Source: DASVWZ01 sp963708575 (lineage in GTDB: Bacteria; Acidobacteriota; Terriglobia; Terriglobales; Acidobacteriaceae). Taken from it: a stretch of 64,000 nt of DNA. Location of the stretch: contig CAVPTB010000003.1 in NCBI GenBank assembly GCA_963708575.1, forward strand, positions 992,001-1,056,000, written 5' to 3'. Positions 56,499-64,000 of this stretch are shown in pieces. The position numbers were made by a program, and so were the translations under genes. Under the pieces are notes generated by a model. The model worked only from the letters and a program-made list of their open reading frames with translations, was not told where the DNA came from and made no database searches. Each line of letters starts with the position of its first letter. Within the stretch, counting starts at the first letter, position 1.

Positions 56499-56809
56499 TG
56501 GCCTTTAGCTTACTACGGAGTGCCTGCGGGCCGGGAACTCTGCTTGGTACAGCCCGCAGTGCTTTAAGTAAAACACGCAGATGGCCGCCGGCCGCGTCCA
56601 CTCGCGAAAACTAAGGGAGACCGTGTTCACGAATTCCGACGGTTCGAGGCAAGTCCTCCGAATCCAGCTCTGGGCAACTTCTACTTGCGATTGTCTCAGC
56701 CTTGGACAAGATTGAAGCAACTTCCCGCAGCCTGCGAACCCTCAGAGACGCTGCCGCTTTCGATCATAAAAATAGTCTGCATGCGTGACGCATGCCGAGG
56801 AGATTAGCA
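56499..56809. other. 311-base divergent intergenic region
   Basis: No gene. It separates the orphan NtrC-type regulator from a secreted protein. A perfect inverted repeat lies at 56779-56795 (listed separately). I see no sigma-54 -24/-12 pair here. Confidence 0.5.
56779..56795. promoter_or_regulatory. Perfect inverted repeat just before a start codon
   Basis: GCATGCG-TGA-CGCATGC, seven-base arms around three bases, ending just before the GAGGAG ribosome site of the 56810 gene. It could be an operator or, in RNA, a hairpin next to the ribosome site. Confidence 0.5.
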
Positions 56810-57928
56810 ATGAAGTGCCTTACCCGCGTTTATCCGCATGGACTCTGGATTGCCGGAGCTCTGATTGTTTTGGTCGCCAGCCTTAATCCAAAAGCCAATG
56901 CCCAAGCTACTCTGACGTGGACGAACCCTTCGACGAACGAGAACCTGATAGTCGGTGCAACTAACGGAGTGGATGCAATCGTTACTTACAGTGCGAAGAT
57001 CCATGTGGTTCAGCTCTACGTCAACGGGTGCAAGATGGTGGAGCAGGTGAACGATACGACCATGGCCTATCTGGATCAACCTTGGACCAACAAATGTGCA
57101 TTCAATGTAGGCGCAAACCAATTCACTGTGCAGGCGCTCGATGAGTCAAACAACGTGGTGGCGAAACAAACGCGCAATGTAAACGGTGTTAGTACGGCGG
57201 CCGGCTTGGTTCCGACAAGCGTCGAAGATGCTGCGGCCAGCTGGATTGTTTGCAACCAATGTGCCGGAGGAGGTGGAGGGAATCCGGTCCAGCCAACCAA
57301 TTCGACCTTTGTGCCTTCAGGCTCCAACGACGAATCCGTAAAGTTCACGACGGTAGGGGAAACCGGTTACAGCGGAGGATACGGAGGAGCTTATTGGTAT
57401 GTAAACTGGGCTCAGTCGGATCCATCGCAGCTACCCACCAGCACAGTGAATTATGTGAAGTATGACTTCTACGTCAACATCCCCGCAGGAACGAATGGTT
57501 CGGATGTGCAAGCGCTCGAGTTCGAGTCCCAGCAGGAGTATAACGGCAAGCTATGGAATATGGCGTGGCAGGCCGACTACAAAGGTACAAAGGAGTGGAG
57601 AATCTTCGACTATAACGCCGACTACTGTACTGGACACAAGAAGTGTTGGCTGGATTCGGGTATTCCGCTATCGGTAAAGAACATCAACGACGGCAACTGG
57701 CATCACCTGACCACCGAATATCACGTGGATCCGGCCGGGGGAAAGGTGTACCACGATGCTTTGTGGATCGATGGCACCCGCTATGCGCCGCATCAGAACT
57801 ACGTTCTGAATCCGGCAACGACCAGTTCGACGCAGATGACGAACGCGTTTCAGCTGGATAACGACAGTGCGAACGACGGAATTACCGCGTACACGGACTT
57901 GATGACCGTCACGGATACGGTGCAATGA
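56810..57928 (+). CDS. Secreted beta-rich protein of unknown function
   Basis: The ATG at 56810 has GAGGAG 8 bases upstream; an in-frame ATG at 56792 overlaps the inverted repeat. 372 residues with a signal peptide ending near NPKANA. An Ig-like N-terminal domain (about 25-125; NGVDAIVTYSAKIHVVQLYV) is followed by a short CNQC-Gly-rich linker, then a jelly-roll-like domain (about 165-372) with YVKYDFYVNIPAG, ALEFESQQEYNGKLWNMAWQ, EWRIFDYNADYC and NWHHLTTEYHVDPAGGKVYH. The last parts are reminiscent of concanavalin-like carbohydrate-binding or lyase folds. I cannot name a family with confidence. A terminator follows. Confidence 0.7.
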   Translation: MKCLTRVYPHGLWIAGALIVLVASLNPKANAQATLTWTNPSTNENLIVGATNGVDAIVTYSAKIHVVQLYVNGCKMVEQVNDTTMAYLDQPWTNKCAFNVGANQFTVQALDESNNVVAKQTRNVNGVSTAAGLVPTSVEDAAASWIVCNQCAGGGGGNPVQPTNSTFVPSGSNDESVKFTTVGETGYSGGYGGAYWYVNWAQSDPSQLPTSTVNYVKYDFYVNIPAGTNGSDVQALEFESQQEYNGKLWNMAWQADYKGTKEWRIFDYNADYCTGHKKCWLDSGIPLSVKNINDGNWHHLTTEYHVDPAGGKVYHDALWIDGTRYAPHQNYVLNPATTSSTQMTNAFQLDNDSANDGITAYTDLMTVTDTVQ

Positions 57929-57946
57929 GTCAGGTTTGACGCAGCA

Positions 57947-57977
57947 GCAACGGTCGCGTTTTCGGCGCGGCCGTTGC
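57947..57977 (+). terminator. Hairpin terminator after the secreted protein gene
   Basis: GCAACGG (57947-57953) pairs with CCGTTGC (57971-57977), with an inner GCG/CGC extension around a TTTT-containing loop, followed by AATTTCC. It lies 18 bases after the stop. Confidence 0.6.
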
Positions 57978-58011
57978 AATTTCCGTGGGCTCGCCGGTCT
58001 AGACTAGGTAT

Positions 58012-58635
58012 ATGAATGTTCGTCCAGACGAAATTCCGTACCGCGAGCTCTACCGGATCGTGTTGTGCGCCGTCGGTCCCCGGCCGATCGCGTGGGTGTC
58101 AACATTAAGCAAAGATGGAGTACCGAACCTCGCGCCGTTTTCTTTTTTCAACGTCGTATCCGCAAAGCCGCCGATGCTCGGTTTCTCGCCGGCAATTCGT
58201 CAACTCGAACATGGATACGAGCCCAAAGGCACGCTGGTGAATATTCGCGAGACCGGCGAGTTCGTGGTCAACATGGTGACATTCGCTTTGGCCGAGGCTA
58301 TGAACGCCACCAGTGGAGAATACGAATATGGAATCAATGAATTTGAGCTGGCTGGACTTGACACCCGAGCGTCCGACATCGTCCGGCCCGCGCAGGTGGC
58401 CGCCTCGCCGGTTAGCTTCGAATGCAAGTTAAACCGCATTATCGATTTCGGCAGCGAGCCTCCGAGCGGAAGTCTGGTGATTGGGGAGATCGTGGCCGTC
58501 CATGTGGCGGACAATGTGATCAAAGACGGCAAAATCGACGGCAACGCGATTGACCTGATTGGACGCATGGGCGGCATGCAGTACACCCGCACCACTAGCA
58601 GATTTGAGATGCCGCGGCCGAAGGTGAAAAGGTGA
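58012..58635 (+). CDS. Flavin reductase-like FMN-binding protein
   Basis: A 207-residue split-barrel flavoprotein of the flavin_reduct family (DIM6/NTAB type). The opening IVLCAVGPRPIAWVSTLSKDG, the FMN-contact block NLAPFSFFNVVSAKPPMLGFS, the TGEFVVNMV strand, and ARTDLIG-like AIDLIGRMGGMQYTRT near the end are visible. It may be an NAD(P)H:flavin reductase or an oxygenase component. Substrate and partner are not evident from the neighbours. It is in a solitary position. Confidence 0.87.
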   Translation: MNVRPDEIPYRELYRIVLCAVGPRPIAWVSTLSKDGVPNLAPFSFFNVVSAKPPMLGFSPAIRQLEHGYEPKGTLVNIRETGEFVVNMVTFALAEAMNATSGEYEYGINEFELAGLDTRASDIVRPAQVAASPVSFECKLNRIIDFGSEPPSGSLVIGEIVAVHVADNVIKDGKIDGNAIDLIGRMGGMQYTRTTSRFEMPRPKVKR

Positions 58636-58714
58636 CGCGAAAATAACGGCGACGACAGTTACAATATCTGCTGTTCCCTCGAAAATTTAACATCATTCAA
58701 GACGATTCGATCCT

Positions 58715-58963
58715 ATGACGACCTTGCGCGAATATCGATGTGAAGTTTGCGGAATCGTAACCAGTAATCCGATCCACTGGTTTGTCATTCAGTGTGGAGA
58801 TGTGGATCTGACGGTTAAAAGGTGGGACGACGCCGCGGCCAACGCGGCGGGAGCGCGGCACTATTGCGGAGAAGCTCACGCTCAGGTTTATATCAGCCGC
58901 TGGTTCGACTCCGTGTGTTCGCCACCAAAGCCGGACTTCACAAGGGCTACCGGCAAATCGTAG
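58715..58963 (+). CDS. Small cysteine-containing protein of unknown function
   Basis: An 82-residue protein with an N-terminal CEVCG knuckle and further Cys at positions near 27, 51 and 67, plus histidines, so a small zinc-ribbon is possible. WFVIQCGDVDLTVKRWDDA and HYCGEAHAQVYISRWFDSVC look like a compact fold. No family recognised. No strong ribosome site precedes the ATG. Confidence 0.5.
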   Translation: MTTLREYRCEVCGIVTSNPIHWFVIQCGDVDLTVKRWDDAAANAAGARHYCGEAHAQVYISRWFDSVCSPPKPDFTRATGKS

Positions 58964-59015
58964 GTTCGGCGTCGCTTAGGTTAGCAATTCAGCTCCCGAA
59001 AGCAAGTCAGATGCT

Positions 59016-59570
59016 CTATCGCCATGCCGCCAACATCGCATACACTACGACGCCCGTCAACGAGACGTACAACCAGATCGGAAACGTATAGCGAGCAATC
59101 TTGCGGTGCTGAGGAATGCGTCCGCTGAGCGAGAAGAAGAACGTTGTCAGAACCATCGGCAGCGCGATGACCGAGAGTAATACGTGGCTCAGCAGAATGC
59201 TTAAATACACCGTGCGAACAGTGCCGTGGCCAGGGAAATGGCTCTCTCCGTGCAGCGTGTGATTCACGATGTAGCTCACTAGAAAGAGCGAGGAGAAGGC
59301 GAAGGCCGTAAGCATGGACGTCCGATGCGCGACGATTTTCCGCTGGCGGATGAACACATAGCCCGTCGCCAGTGCGGTAGCGCTAAGACCATTCAACAGC
59401 GCGTTCAACGCCGGCAGAAACGTCAAGTGCATACCGGTCGAATCCAAGGCAGGATGTAAGTAGATCAGCCACAGAAGAAATAGGGTAGCCACCCCGCTTA
59501 TAGCTAAGATAGCAGCGATAGCCTTCTGGTTCGATTCGGCGACTTGCATGGTTTGTCCGCGATTATACAT
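59016..59570 (-). CDS. DUF420-family membrane protein
   Basis: A ~184-residue protein with five membrane segments and the DUF420 histidine pattern: FLPALNALLNGLSATAL, RKIVAHRTSMLTAFAFSSLFLVSY, HTLHGESHFPGHG, and HVLLSVIALPMVL with HRKIARYTFPIWLYVSLTGV. The family (YozB/CtaM) supports cytochrome oxidase maturation in some bacteria. The start is uncertain: ATG at 59570 or 59549, and the frame is open to 59603. A TATAAT lies between the first two, so transcription may start almost at the 59549 ATG. No oxidase genes are in the window. Confidence 0.8.
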   Translation of the reverse strand: MYNRGQTMQVAESNQKAIAAILAISGVATLFLLWLIYLHPALDSTGMHLTFLPALNALLNGLSATALATGYVFIRQRKIVAHRTSMLTAFAFSSLFLVSYIVNHTLHGESHFPGHGTVRTVYLSILLSHVLLSVIALPMVLTTFFFSLSGRIPQHRKIARYTFPIWLYVSLTGVVVYAMLAAWR

Positions 59571-59766
59571 TGTGAATTCACCGGATTTTGCGTACAAGAC
59601 CATCGGGGGATCGGGCGGGCCGGCAAGGAAGCACGAGTCCTAAACTGTAATAACGCAAAGAGTTCGCAAGAGTGGGAAAGAACAGCGTACGTCCGCTGTC
59701 TCCGCTCCGTTGACTTCACCCTCTCCACCGCCTAACATTTCTAGACTCGAATACAGCGAACTCTTC

Positions 59767-62607
59767 ATGATTGGTGAATCCATTTCCCATTACCGCGTCC
59801 TGCGACAGATTGGTGGCGGGGGGATGGGCGTGGTCTATGAAGCTGAGGATGTTAACCTCGGCCGCCATGTAGCGCTCAAGTTTCTACCTGGGGAATTGGA
59901 GCGCGATCCTGTCGCTCTGGAACGCTTCCAGGCGGAAGCGCGCGCTGCCTCCGCGTTGAACCACCCCAACATATGCACTATCTATGAGATCGGCCAGGCC
60001 GAGGGCCGTTATTTCATCGCCATGGAACTGCTTGAAGGGCAGATTCTCAAGCAGCGCATCGTGTCAGGTCCGCTGGACATGCAAATCGTCATCGACCTCG
60101 GAATTCAGGTTGCTGATGCCCTTGACGCCGCCCATTCCAAGGGGATTATCCACCGCGATATCAAGCCGGCGAACATCTTCGTGACCGCCCGTAACCAGGC
60201 CAAGCTGCTGGATTTTGGTTTGGCTAAGCACGTTTTGAAATCGGAGGCTGTTCTCGGTGGGCCCACACTTTCATCGCAAGTCACGATCGACGAAAGCCAG
60301 TTAACCAGTCCCGGATCGACGGTCGGGACGATCGCGTATATGTCTCCCGAGCAGGCACGCGGCAAAGAACTCGACACCCGCACCGACCTGTTTTCCTTCG
60401 GAGTTGTGCTTTACGAGATGGCGACTGGCGAGCTTCCTTTCCGGGGAGATACGTCGGCAGTTACATTCGACGCGATCTTGAATCGGGCGCCAGTAACGCC
60501 AGTTCGATTGAATCCAGACGTTCCTGCCCAGCTCGAAGAAATCATCATGAAGTTGCTGGAAAAAGACTGTGAGCTGCGTTGCCAGAGTGCCGCCGAAGTC
60601 CGCGCCGATCTCAAGCGCCTGCGTCGAGCGACGGAATCGGGAACAGTGCTTGCGGCTTCTGGACCTTCGGATCGTTTTCGAGTTCCACCTCCGCTGGCTC
60701 GCAAGAAGAGTCACGCCTGGTCTTACGTCGTAGGGGGACTGGTTGCGATTGTGCTCATGGTCCTCGGGGTGGTCTATTCCACCCAGCGCCGCCACGCCAA
60801 AATGTCGGAGAAGGACGCGATTCTCGTCGCGGATTTTGTCAATACCACCGCAGATCCGGTGTTCGACGGAACCTTAAAGAAGGCGCTGGCCGTTGACCTT
60901 GAGCAGTCCCCTTATTTGAATGTGTTCCCAGATCAACGAGTGAAGCAGACCTTGAAGTTCATGGGCCGCTCGCCCGACGACCGCGTGACCAACGACGTAG
61001 GTCGCGAAATCTGCCAGCGCGACGGGATTAAGGCAATGCTCACCGGCACCATCGCGAATCTGGGCAATGCCTATGTCATGACGCTTGAGGCCGTGAACGC
61101 AACTACGGGTGAGCCACTCGCTCAGGAAGAAGTTCAGGCCGACAATAAGGAAGGTGTACTCGATTCATTGCACAAGGCCAGTTCCAGCTTGCGTCGTAAG
61201 TTGGGCGAGTCGATTTCCTCCGTACAGAAGTACGATACCCCGTTGGCAGAGGCCACGACATCTTCGTTCGAGGCGCTGAAGGCATTCACTCTGGGAGATG
61301 CCAAGCACGAAGTCGGCGACGATCTCGACGCCATTCCTCTGTATCTTCGGGCAGCCGAACTTGATCCCAACTTTGCCATGGCCTACGCCCGCTTAGGGGC
61401 AGCTTACGGCAACATCGGTCAGAGTGAACTTTCCGAGCAGAATCGAGAGAAGGCTTTTGAACTGCGCGACCGCGGCAGCGAGCACGAAAAGCTGTACATC
61501 ATGTCGCACTACTATGCTGACTCCGGGCAATTGGAGAAGGGAATCGCTGCTCTGGAACTCTACAAGCAGACCTATCCTCGCGATGCCATCCCATTTGTCA
61601 ACCTGGCCGGCATTTACCAGCGACTCGGAGAATATGACAACGCGCTGACCAACGCCCAGGCGGCCTTGCAGATCGATCCCGAGCAGGCCAACGCTTACGG
61701 GAATGTAGCCGCGTCCTATGTGGCACTGAACCGTCCTGATGAGGCGAAAGCCATCCTGGAACAGTCCATTCAGAAGAAACTGGGCGGTACGGGTCCTCAC
61801 CTTCAGCTAGCCAATATTGCCTGGCTCCAAAACGATCCCACAACCATGCAGAAAGAACTCAATCTGGCGAAGGCATATCCGGACGGACCGTACAACGTGC
61901 TCGGATTTCTCGCCAGTATCGCGGCTTATCACGGGCAGGTGCGCCAGATGCGGGAATTGCTGCAGCAGGACCGCGACGAGGCTGCGCGGTTGTCGCTCAA
62001 AGAAGTGGTAGCCGGACAATACCTTCAGGAGTCCGGCGTCGAGGCCCTCATGGGTGACAAAGCCAAGGCACTCAAAGACGCTGATGAGGCGTTGAAGACA
62101 TCTTCTTCTACTGGAGTGGTTTTGAGCTCGGTCAATGTCCTTGCCTATCTGGGAGAAGAAGCGCGCGCTCTGAAAATGGTAAACGATATCGCGCAAAAAC
62201 GCCCGTACGACACCATGGTGCAGTTTGTAAATGCCCCGGATGTGAAAGCAATGATTGCGCTGAAACATAAGGATTACGCGAAGGCGGGCGACCTGCTCGA
62301 TTCCGCTTTGGTTTATGCTCGCAGTGACTCTCTGACTCTTTATCTGCGTGCTTTGACCTACCTGGATGCGGGCCAGGCGGAAGAGGCGGTGAAGGCCTTC
62401 CAGCGTCCGTTGGAATTGCGGAATGTTTTTGGTCCGGATTGGATGCTGGCCATGGATCAGTTGGGATTGGCACGAGCTTACGCTGCTGCCGGGGACAAAC
62501 CGCACAGCCGTTTGGCGTACCAGGATCTCTTCGCGATGTGGAAAGACGCCGATCCGGATTTGACTCTCTTGCGGGAAGCGAAGGCCGAGTACGGTCGAGT
62601 GCAGTGA
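59767..62607 (+). CDS. Transmembrane Ser/Thr protein kinase with long TPR region
   Basis: The ATG at 59767 fits the kinase N-terminus (MIGESISHYRVLRQIGGGGMG); the frame extends to 59710 without support. ~946 residues. The kinase domain (about 9-275) has the glycine loop, VALKFLP lysine, IIHRDIKPANIFV catalytic loop, LLDFGLAKH and YMSPEQARGKELDTRTDLFS. One membrane segment follows (about 320-340, SYVVGGLVAIVLMVLGVVY). The extracytoplasmic part holds a beta-rich section and many TPRs (about 490-930). This is the usual acidobacterial PknB-like layout with a periplasmic TPR sensor or scaffold. All catalytic residues are present. Confidence 0.92.
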   Translation: MIGESISHYRVLRQIGGGGMGVVYEAEDVNLGRHVALKFLPGELERDPVALERFQAEARAASALNHPNICTIYEIGQAEGRYFIAMELLEGQILKQRIVSGPLDMQIVIDLGIQVADALDAAHSKGIIHRDIKPANIFVTARNQAKLLDFGLAKHVLKSEAVLGGPTLSSQVTIDESQLTSPGSTVGTIAYMSPEQARGKELDTRTDLFSFGVVLYEMATGELPFRGDTSAVTFDAILNRAPVTPVRLNPDVPAQLEEIIMKLLEKDCELRCQSAAEVRADLKRLRRATESGTVLAASGPSDRFRVPPPLARKKSHAWSYVVGGLVAIVLMVLGVVYSTQRRHAKMSEKDAILVADFVNTTADPVFDGTLKKALAVDLEQSPYLNVFPDQRVKQTLKFMGRSPDDRVTNDVGREICQRDGIKAMLTGTIANLGNAYVMTLEAVNATTGEPLAQEEVQADNKEGVLDSLHKASSSLRRKLGESISSVQKYDTPLAEATTSSFEALKAFTLGDAKHEVGDDLDAIPLYLRAAELDPNFAMAYARLGAAYGNIGQSELSEQNREKAFELRDRGSEHEKLYIMSHYYADSGQLEKGIAALELYKQTYPRDAIPFVNLAGIYQRLGEYDNALTNAQAALQIDPEQANAYGNVAASYVALNRPDEAKAILEQSIQKKLGGTGPHLQLANIAWLQNDPTTMQKELNLAKAYPDGPYNVLGFLASIAAYHGQVRQMRELLQQDRDEAARLSLKEVVAGQYLQESGVEALMGDKAKALKDADEALKTSSSTGVVLSSVNVLAYLGEEARALKMVNDIAQKRPYDTMVQFVNAPDVKAMIALKHKDYAKAGDLLDSALVYARSDSLTLYLRALTYLDAGQAEEAVKAFQRPLELRNVFGPDWMLAMDQLGLARAYAAAGDKPHSRLAYQDLFAMWKDADPDLTLLREAKAEYGRVQ

Positions 62608-62621
62608 CCCGCGATCCTGTC

Positions 62622-63713
62622 TCAGGGAGTGGCTGGATCGTGCTTGTGAACCTTGGGTGTCAGTTTTTTGATCACGAATTCCTGCAGCAGATTGGACACG
62701 GCCGTGGCGCCCAGCCCGATGGCGGCATTTTCGAAAGTTAAATCCGCGCCATCGCGATCGTCGGCGGGATAGTAAAGATTCGAAATGCCGCCGGCCGCCA
62801 GGCTTCCCAGGACGTTCGAGTAATTCGGCTGCCAGCGTCCGTTGTCGCCCTTGCAAACGACCGAAAAGCCAATCGCATACACGGCCCGCGATGTGACGCT
62901 TCCGGTTCCCTTATAGAAGTAGCGCGGGTCTTGCTTCAACAGTGAGGGCAGTATGGCGCCTCCAATGAACACGCCTGACACCGTGTCTGCGAAATTTGCG
63001 CCAAAGCGTTTGGCGTAACCATCTGCGCCTTGCCCGTAACCGGTGAAGTGATTTTGTGCCTGTTCCACCCCGGCAGCGCCACCCACCATTAATAGTGTGA
63101 CCGGATCGACAACCGTCTTCCAGGCAATCTCAAACTTTTGCTTCGACGTGAGTGGGGCCGGATTCGGAAGGTAGCTGACATAAAAATTTGGAATTGCGCC
63201 CAGAATCCGCTGCTTCTCTTCTACTTTGACCTGCTCTTCTGCGACTTCTATCTGCGATAGTCCCACCTGTACTTCGGTGACGTCGGTTGCCACCGCTAAC
63301 ATGATGGGGGGGATAGTTTCAATTTGCCCTGACCGAAGATCTCCAGAAACGGTTTGCATCGCGAAGCCCGCAACGTTCACTGTAAGTTGGAAAGTCCCCG
63401 GTGCGATGTTGGCGAAGGAAAATTGCCCGTCACCGCCCGATGTGGTCTCCTGTATGGACGATCCAGTGTTAGTGGTGAGCTTTACTTTGGCCCCCGTAAC
63501 CACCGCGCCACTCTGGTCGACGATCGTTCCACTGACGCTTCCTGACGTTCGCTGGCTGGACGCCGGCTCACTGGCGAGAGTTACGCCGGATCCTTCTGCA
63601 TCGAGCGCTGGCGACCTTTGAACGTTTTGCCCTAAGCAAGGCGCCGCCCATCCCAAAGCGACCAACGAAAGAACCAGAAGTCCAGATTTGAACCGGAACA
63701 GCATGAATTTCAT
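62622..63713 (-). CDS. Secreted carboxypeptidase-regulatory-domain protein
   Basis: A 363-residue protein with a signal peptide (FKSGLLVLSLVALGWAAPCLG), a CarboxypepD_reg beta-sandwich (about 55-140; GSVSGTIVDQSGAVVTGAKV) like that of Oar receptors, then a unique C-terminal region (about 180-355). The latter has glycine/alanine-rich helices (LLMVGGAAGVEQAQNHFTGYG, DTVSGVFIGGAILPSLLKQDP, LGSLAAGGISNLYYPADDRDG). There is no barrel. The C-terminal region resembles uncharacterised acidobacterial secreted proteins. Function unknown. It converges on the kinase gene 14 bases away. Confidence 0.75.
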   Translation of the reverse strand: MKFMLFRFKSGLLVLSLVALGWAAPCLGQNVQRSPALDAEGSGVTLASEPASSQRTSGSVSGTIVDQSGAVVTGAKVKLTTNTGSSIQETTSGGDGQFSFANIAPGTFQLTVNVAGFAMQTVSGDLRSGQIETIPPIMLAVATDVTEVQVGLSQIEVAEEQVKVEEKQRILGAIPNFYVSYLPNPAPLTSKQKFEIAWKTVVDPVTLLMVGGAAGVEQAQNHFTGYGQGADGYAKRFGANFADTVSGVFIGGAILPSLLKQDPRYFYKGTGSVTSRAVYAIGFSVVCKGDNGRWQPNYSNVLGSLAAGGISNLYYPADDRDGADLTFENAAIGLGATAVSNLLQEFVIKKLTPKVHKHDPATP

Positions 63714-64000
63714 GACCTTATCGTCTTACTTACATCTATCCAAATTACCAAAGATGATTCACCAGGCGACTACTTTTCAATCCAGCGGTTTGCTTTCATT
63801 CTAGCGTCCAGCACTGAGGATTTGATGCTTGATGAAAGCGGGCGTCTGCGAGAGAAATGTCAAGGAATGTAATCAGAAGGGCCCAGGAATGGAGTTTCCG
63901 TCTCTCTGAGTTATGAGAATTACGCGGCTAATCCTCCCGGGAATAAAGCGCCCACGCGCTCGCCAAGTCCTGCACGACATGGCCAAGAGACTTATACACG
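63714..64000. other. 287 bases at the right edge without a gene
   Basis: Upstream region of the preceding leftward gene. I see no complete frame, hairpin or promoter worth naming. Confidence 0.5.

Noticed and set aside
1..64000. tRNA or rRNA genes, CRISPR arrays, insertion sequences, prophage or integrase genes
   Set aside because: Looked for across both strands by eye: no cloverleaf-like GGTTCGAATCC segments in context, no regular repeat-spacer pattern, and no transposase or recombinase motifs in any frame.

Overview
The window looks like chromosomal DNA of an Acidobacteriota bacterium (Terriglobia type), probably from a draft or metagenome assembly. This rests on family content seen in the translations, not on a database search: an Oar-like TonB-dependent receptor with a carboxypeptidase-regulatory N-terminus, a TMTC-like glycosyltransferase with TPRs, a Ser/Thr kinase with a long TPR tail, a secreted VWA protein, a DUF1326 protein, and NtrC-type regulators. 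I see no rRNA or tRNA gene, CRISPR array, integrase or insertion sequence.

Layout. 1-5 kb: two MacB-type ABC permeases, an HpnI-like glycosyltransferase and an ArnT/PMT-like transferase. 5-7 kb: a PAS histidine kinase with a single-domain receiver. 7-11 kb: two tandem membrane-anchored TPR proteins, a secreted VWA protein and small secreted proteins. 11-15.6 kb: a cytochrome c maturation operon (ResB, CcsA) that also carries a sensor kinase. 16-26.5 kb: an extracellular-electron-transfer type locus with a 16-heme cytochrome, an NHL propeller, a 4-heme cytochrome, a parvulin isomerase, an outer-membrane beta-barrel, a second NHL propeller and a 12-heme cytochrome. 27-30 kb: an SGNH-TPR protein and a TMTC-like glycosyltransferase. 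30-34 kb: the TonB-dependent receptor. 34-38 kb: an MBOAT acyltransferase divergent from a fatty-acyl-AMP ligase and a carrier protein, resembling the logic of the Dlt system. 38-43 kb: a CGNR regulator with a divergent EamA exporter, an ion transporter, a secreted acetamidase-like protein and a GAF protein. 43-49 kb: a same-strand run of five regulators (PhoB, PhoR, PhoU, a kinase and an NtrC-type regulator). 49-64 kb: 2-oxoglutarate dehydrogenase E1, an agmatinase, a PF04185 phosphoesterase, an orphan NtrC-type regulator, a secreted protein of unknown function, a flavin reductase, a DUF420 protein, a Ser/Thr kinase and a secreted regulatory-domain protein.

The most interesting locus is 15.6-26.5 kb. 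Cytochrome c maturation genes are divergent from a cluster that encodes what a porin-cytochrome conduit or cytochrome filament system would need: secreted multiheme cytochromes, a beta-barrel, periplasmic propellers and a prolyl isomerase. Candidate control elements are a CRP/FNR-like palindrome, a possible structured leader RNA and a possible sigma-54 promoter. The same CRP/FNR-like palindrome recurs at 7.2 kb and 35.9 kb.

A strong caveat applies to 17.2-34.7 kb. I count about 30 single-base frameshifts there, mostly insertions, in unrelated genes on both strands. Coding sense resumes after each one and the motifs are intact. The flanks show none. I read this as local sequence error rather than gene decay, so genes there are annotated as reconstructed spans.
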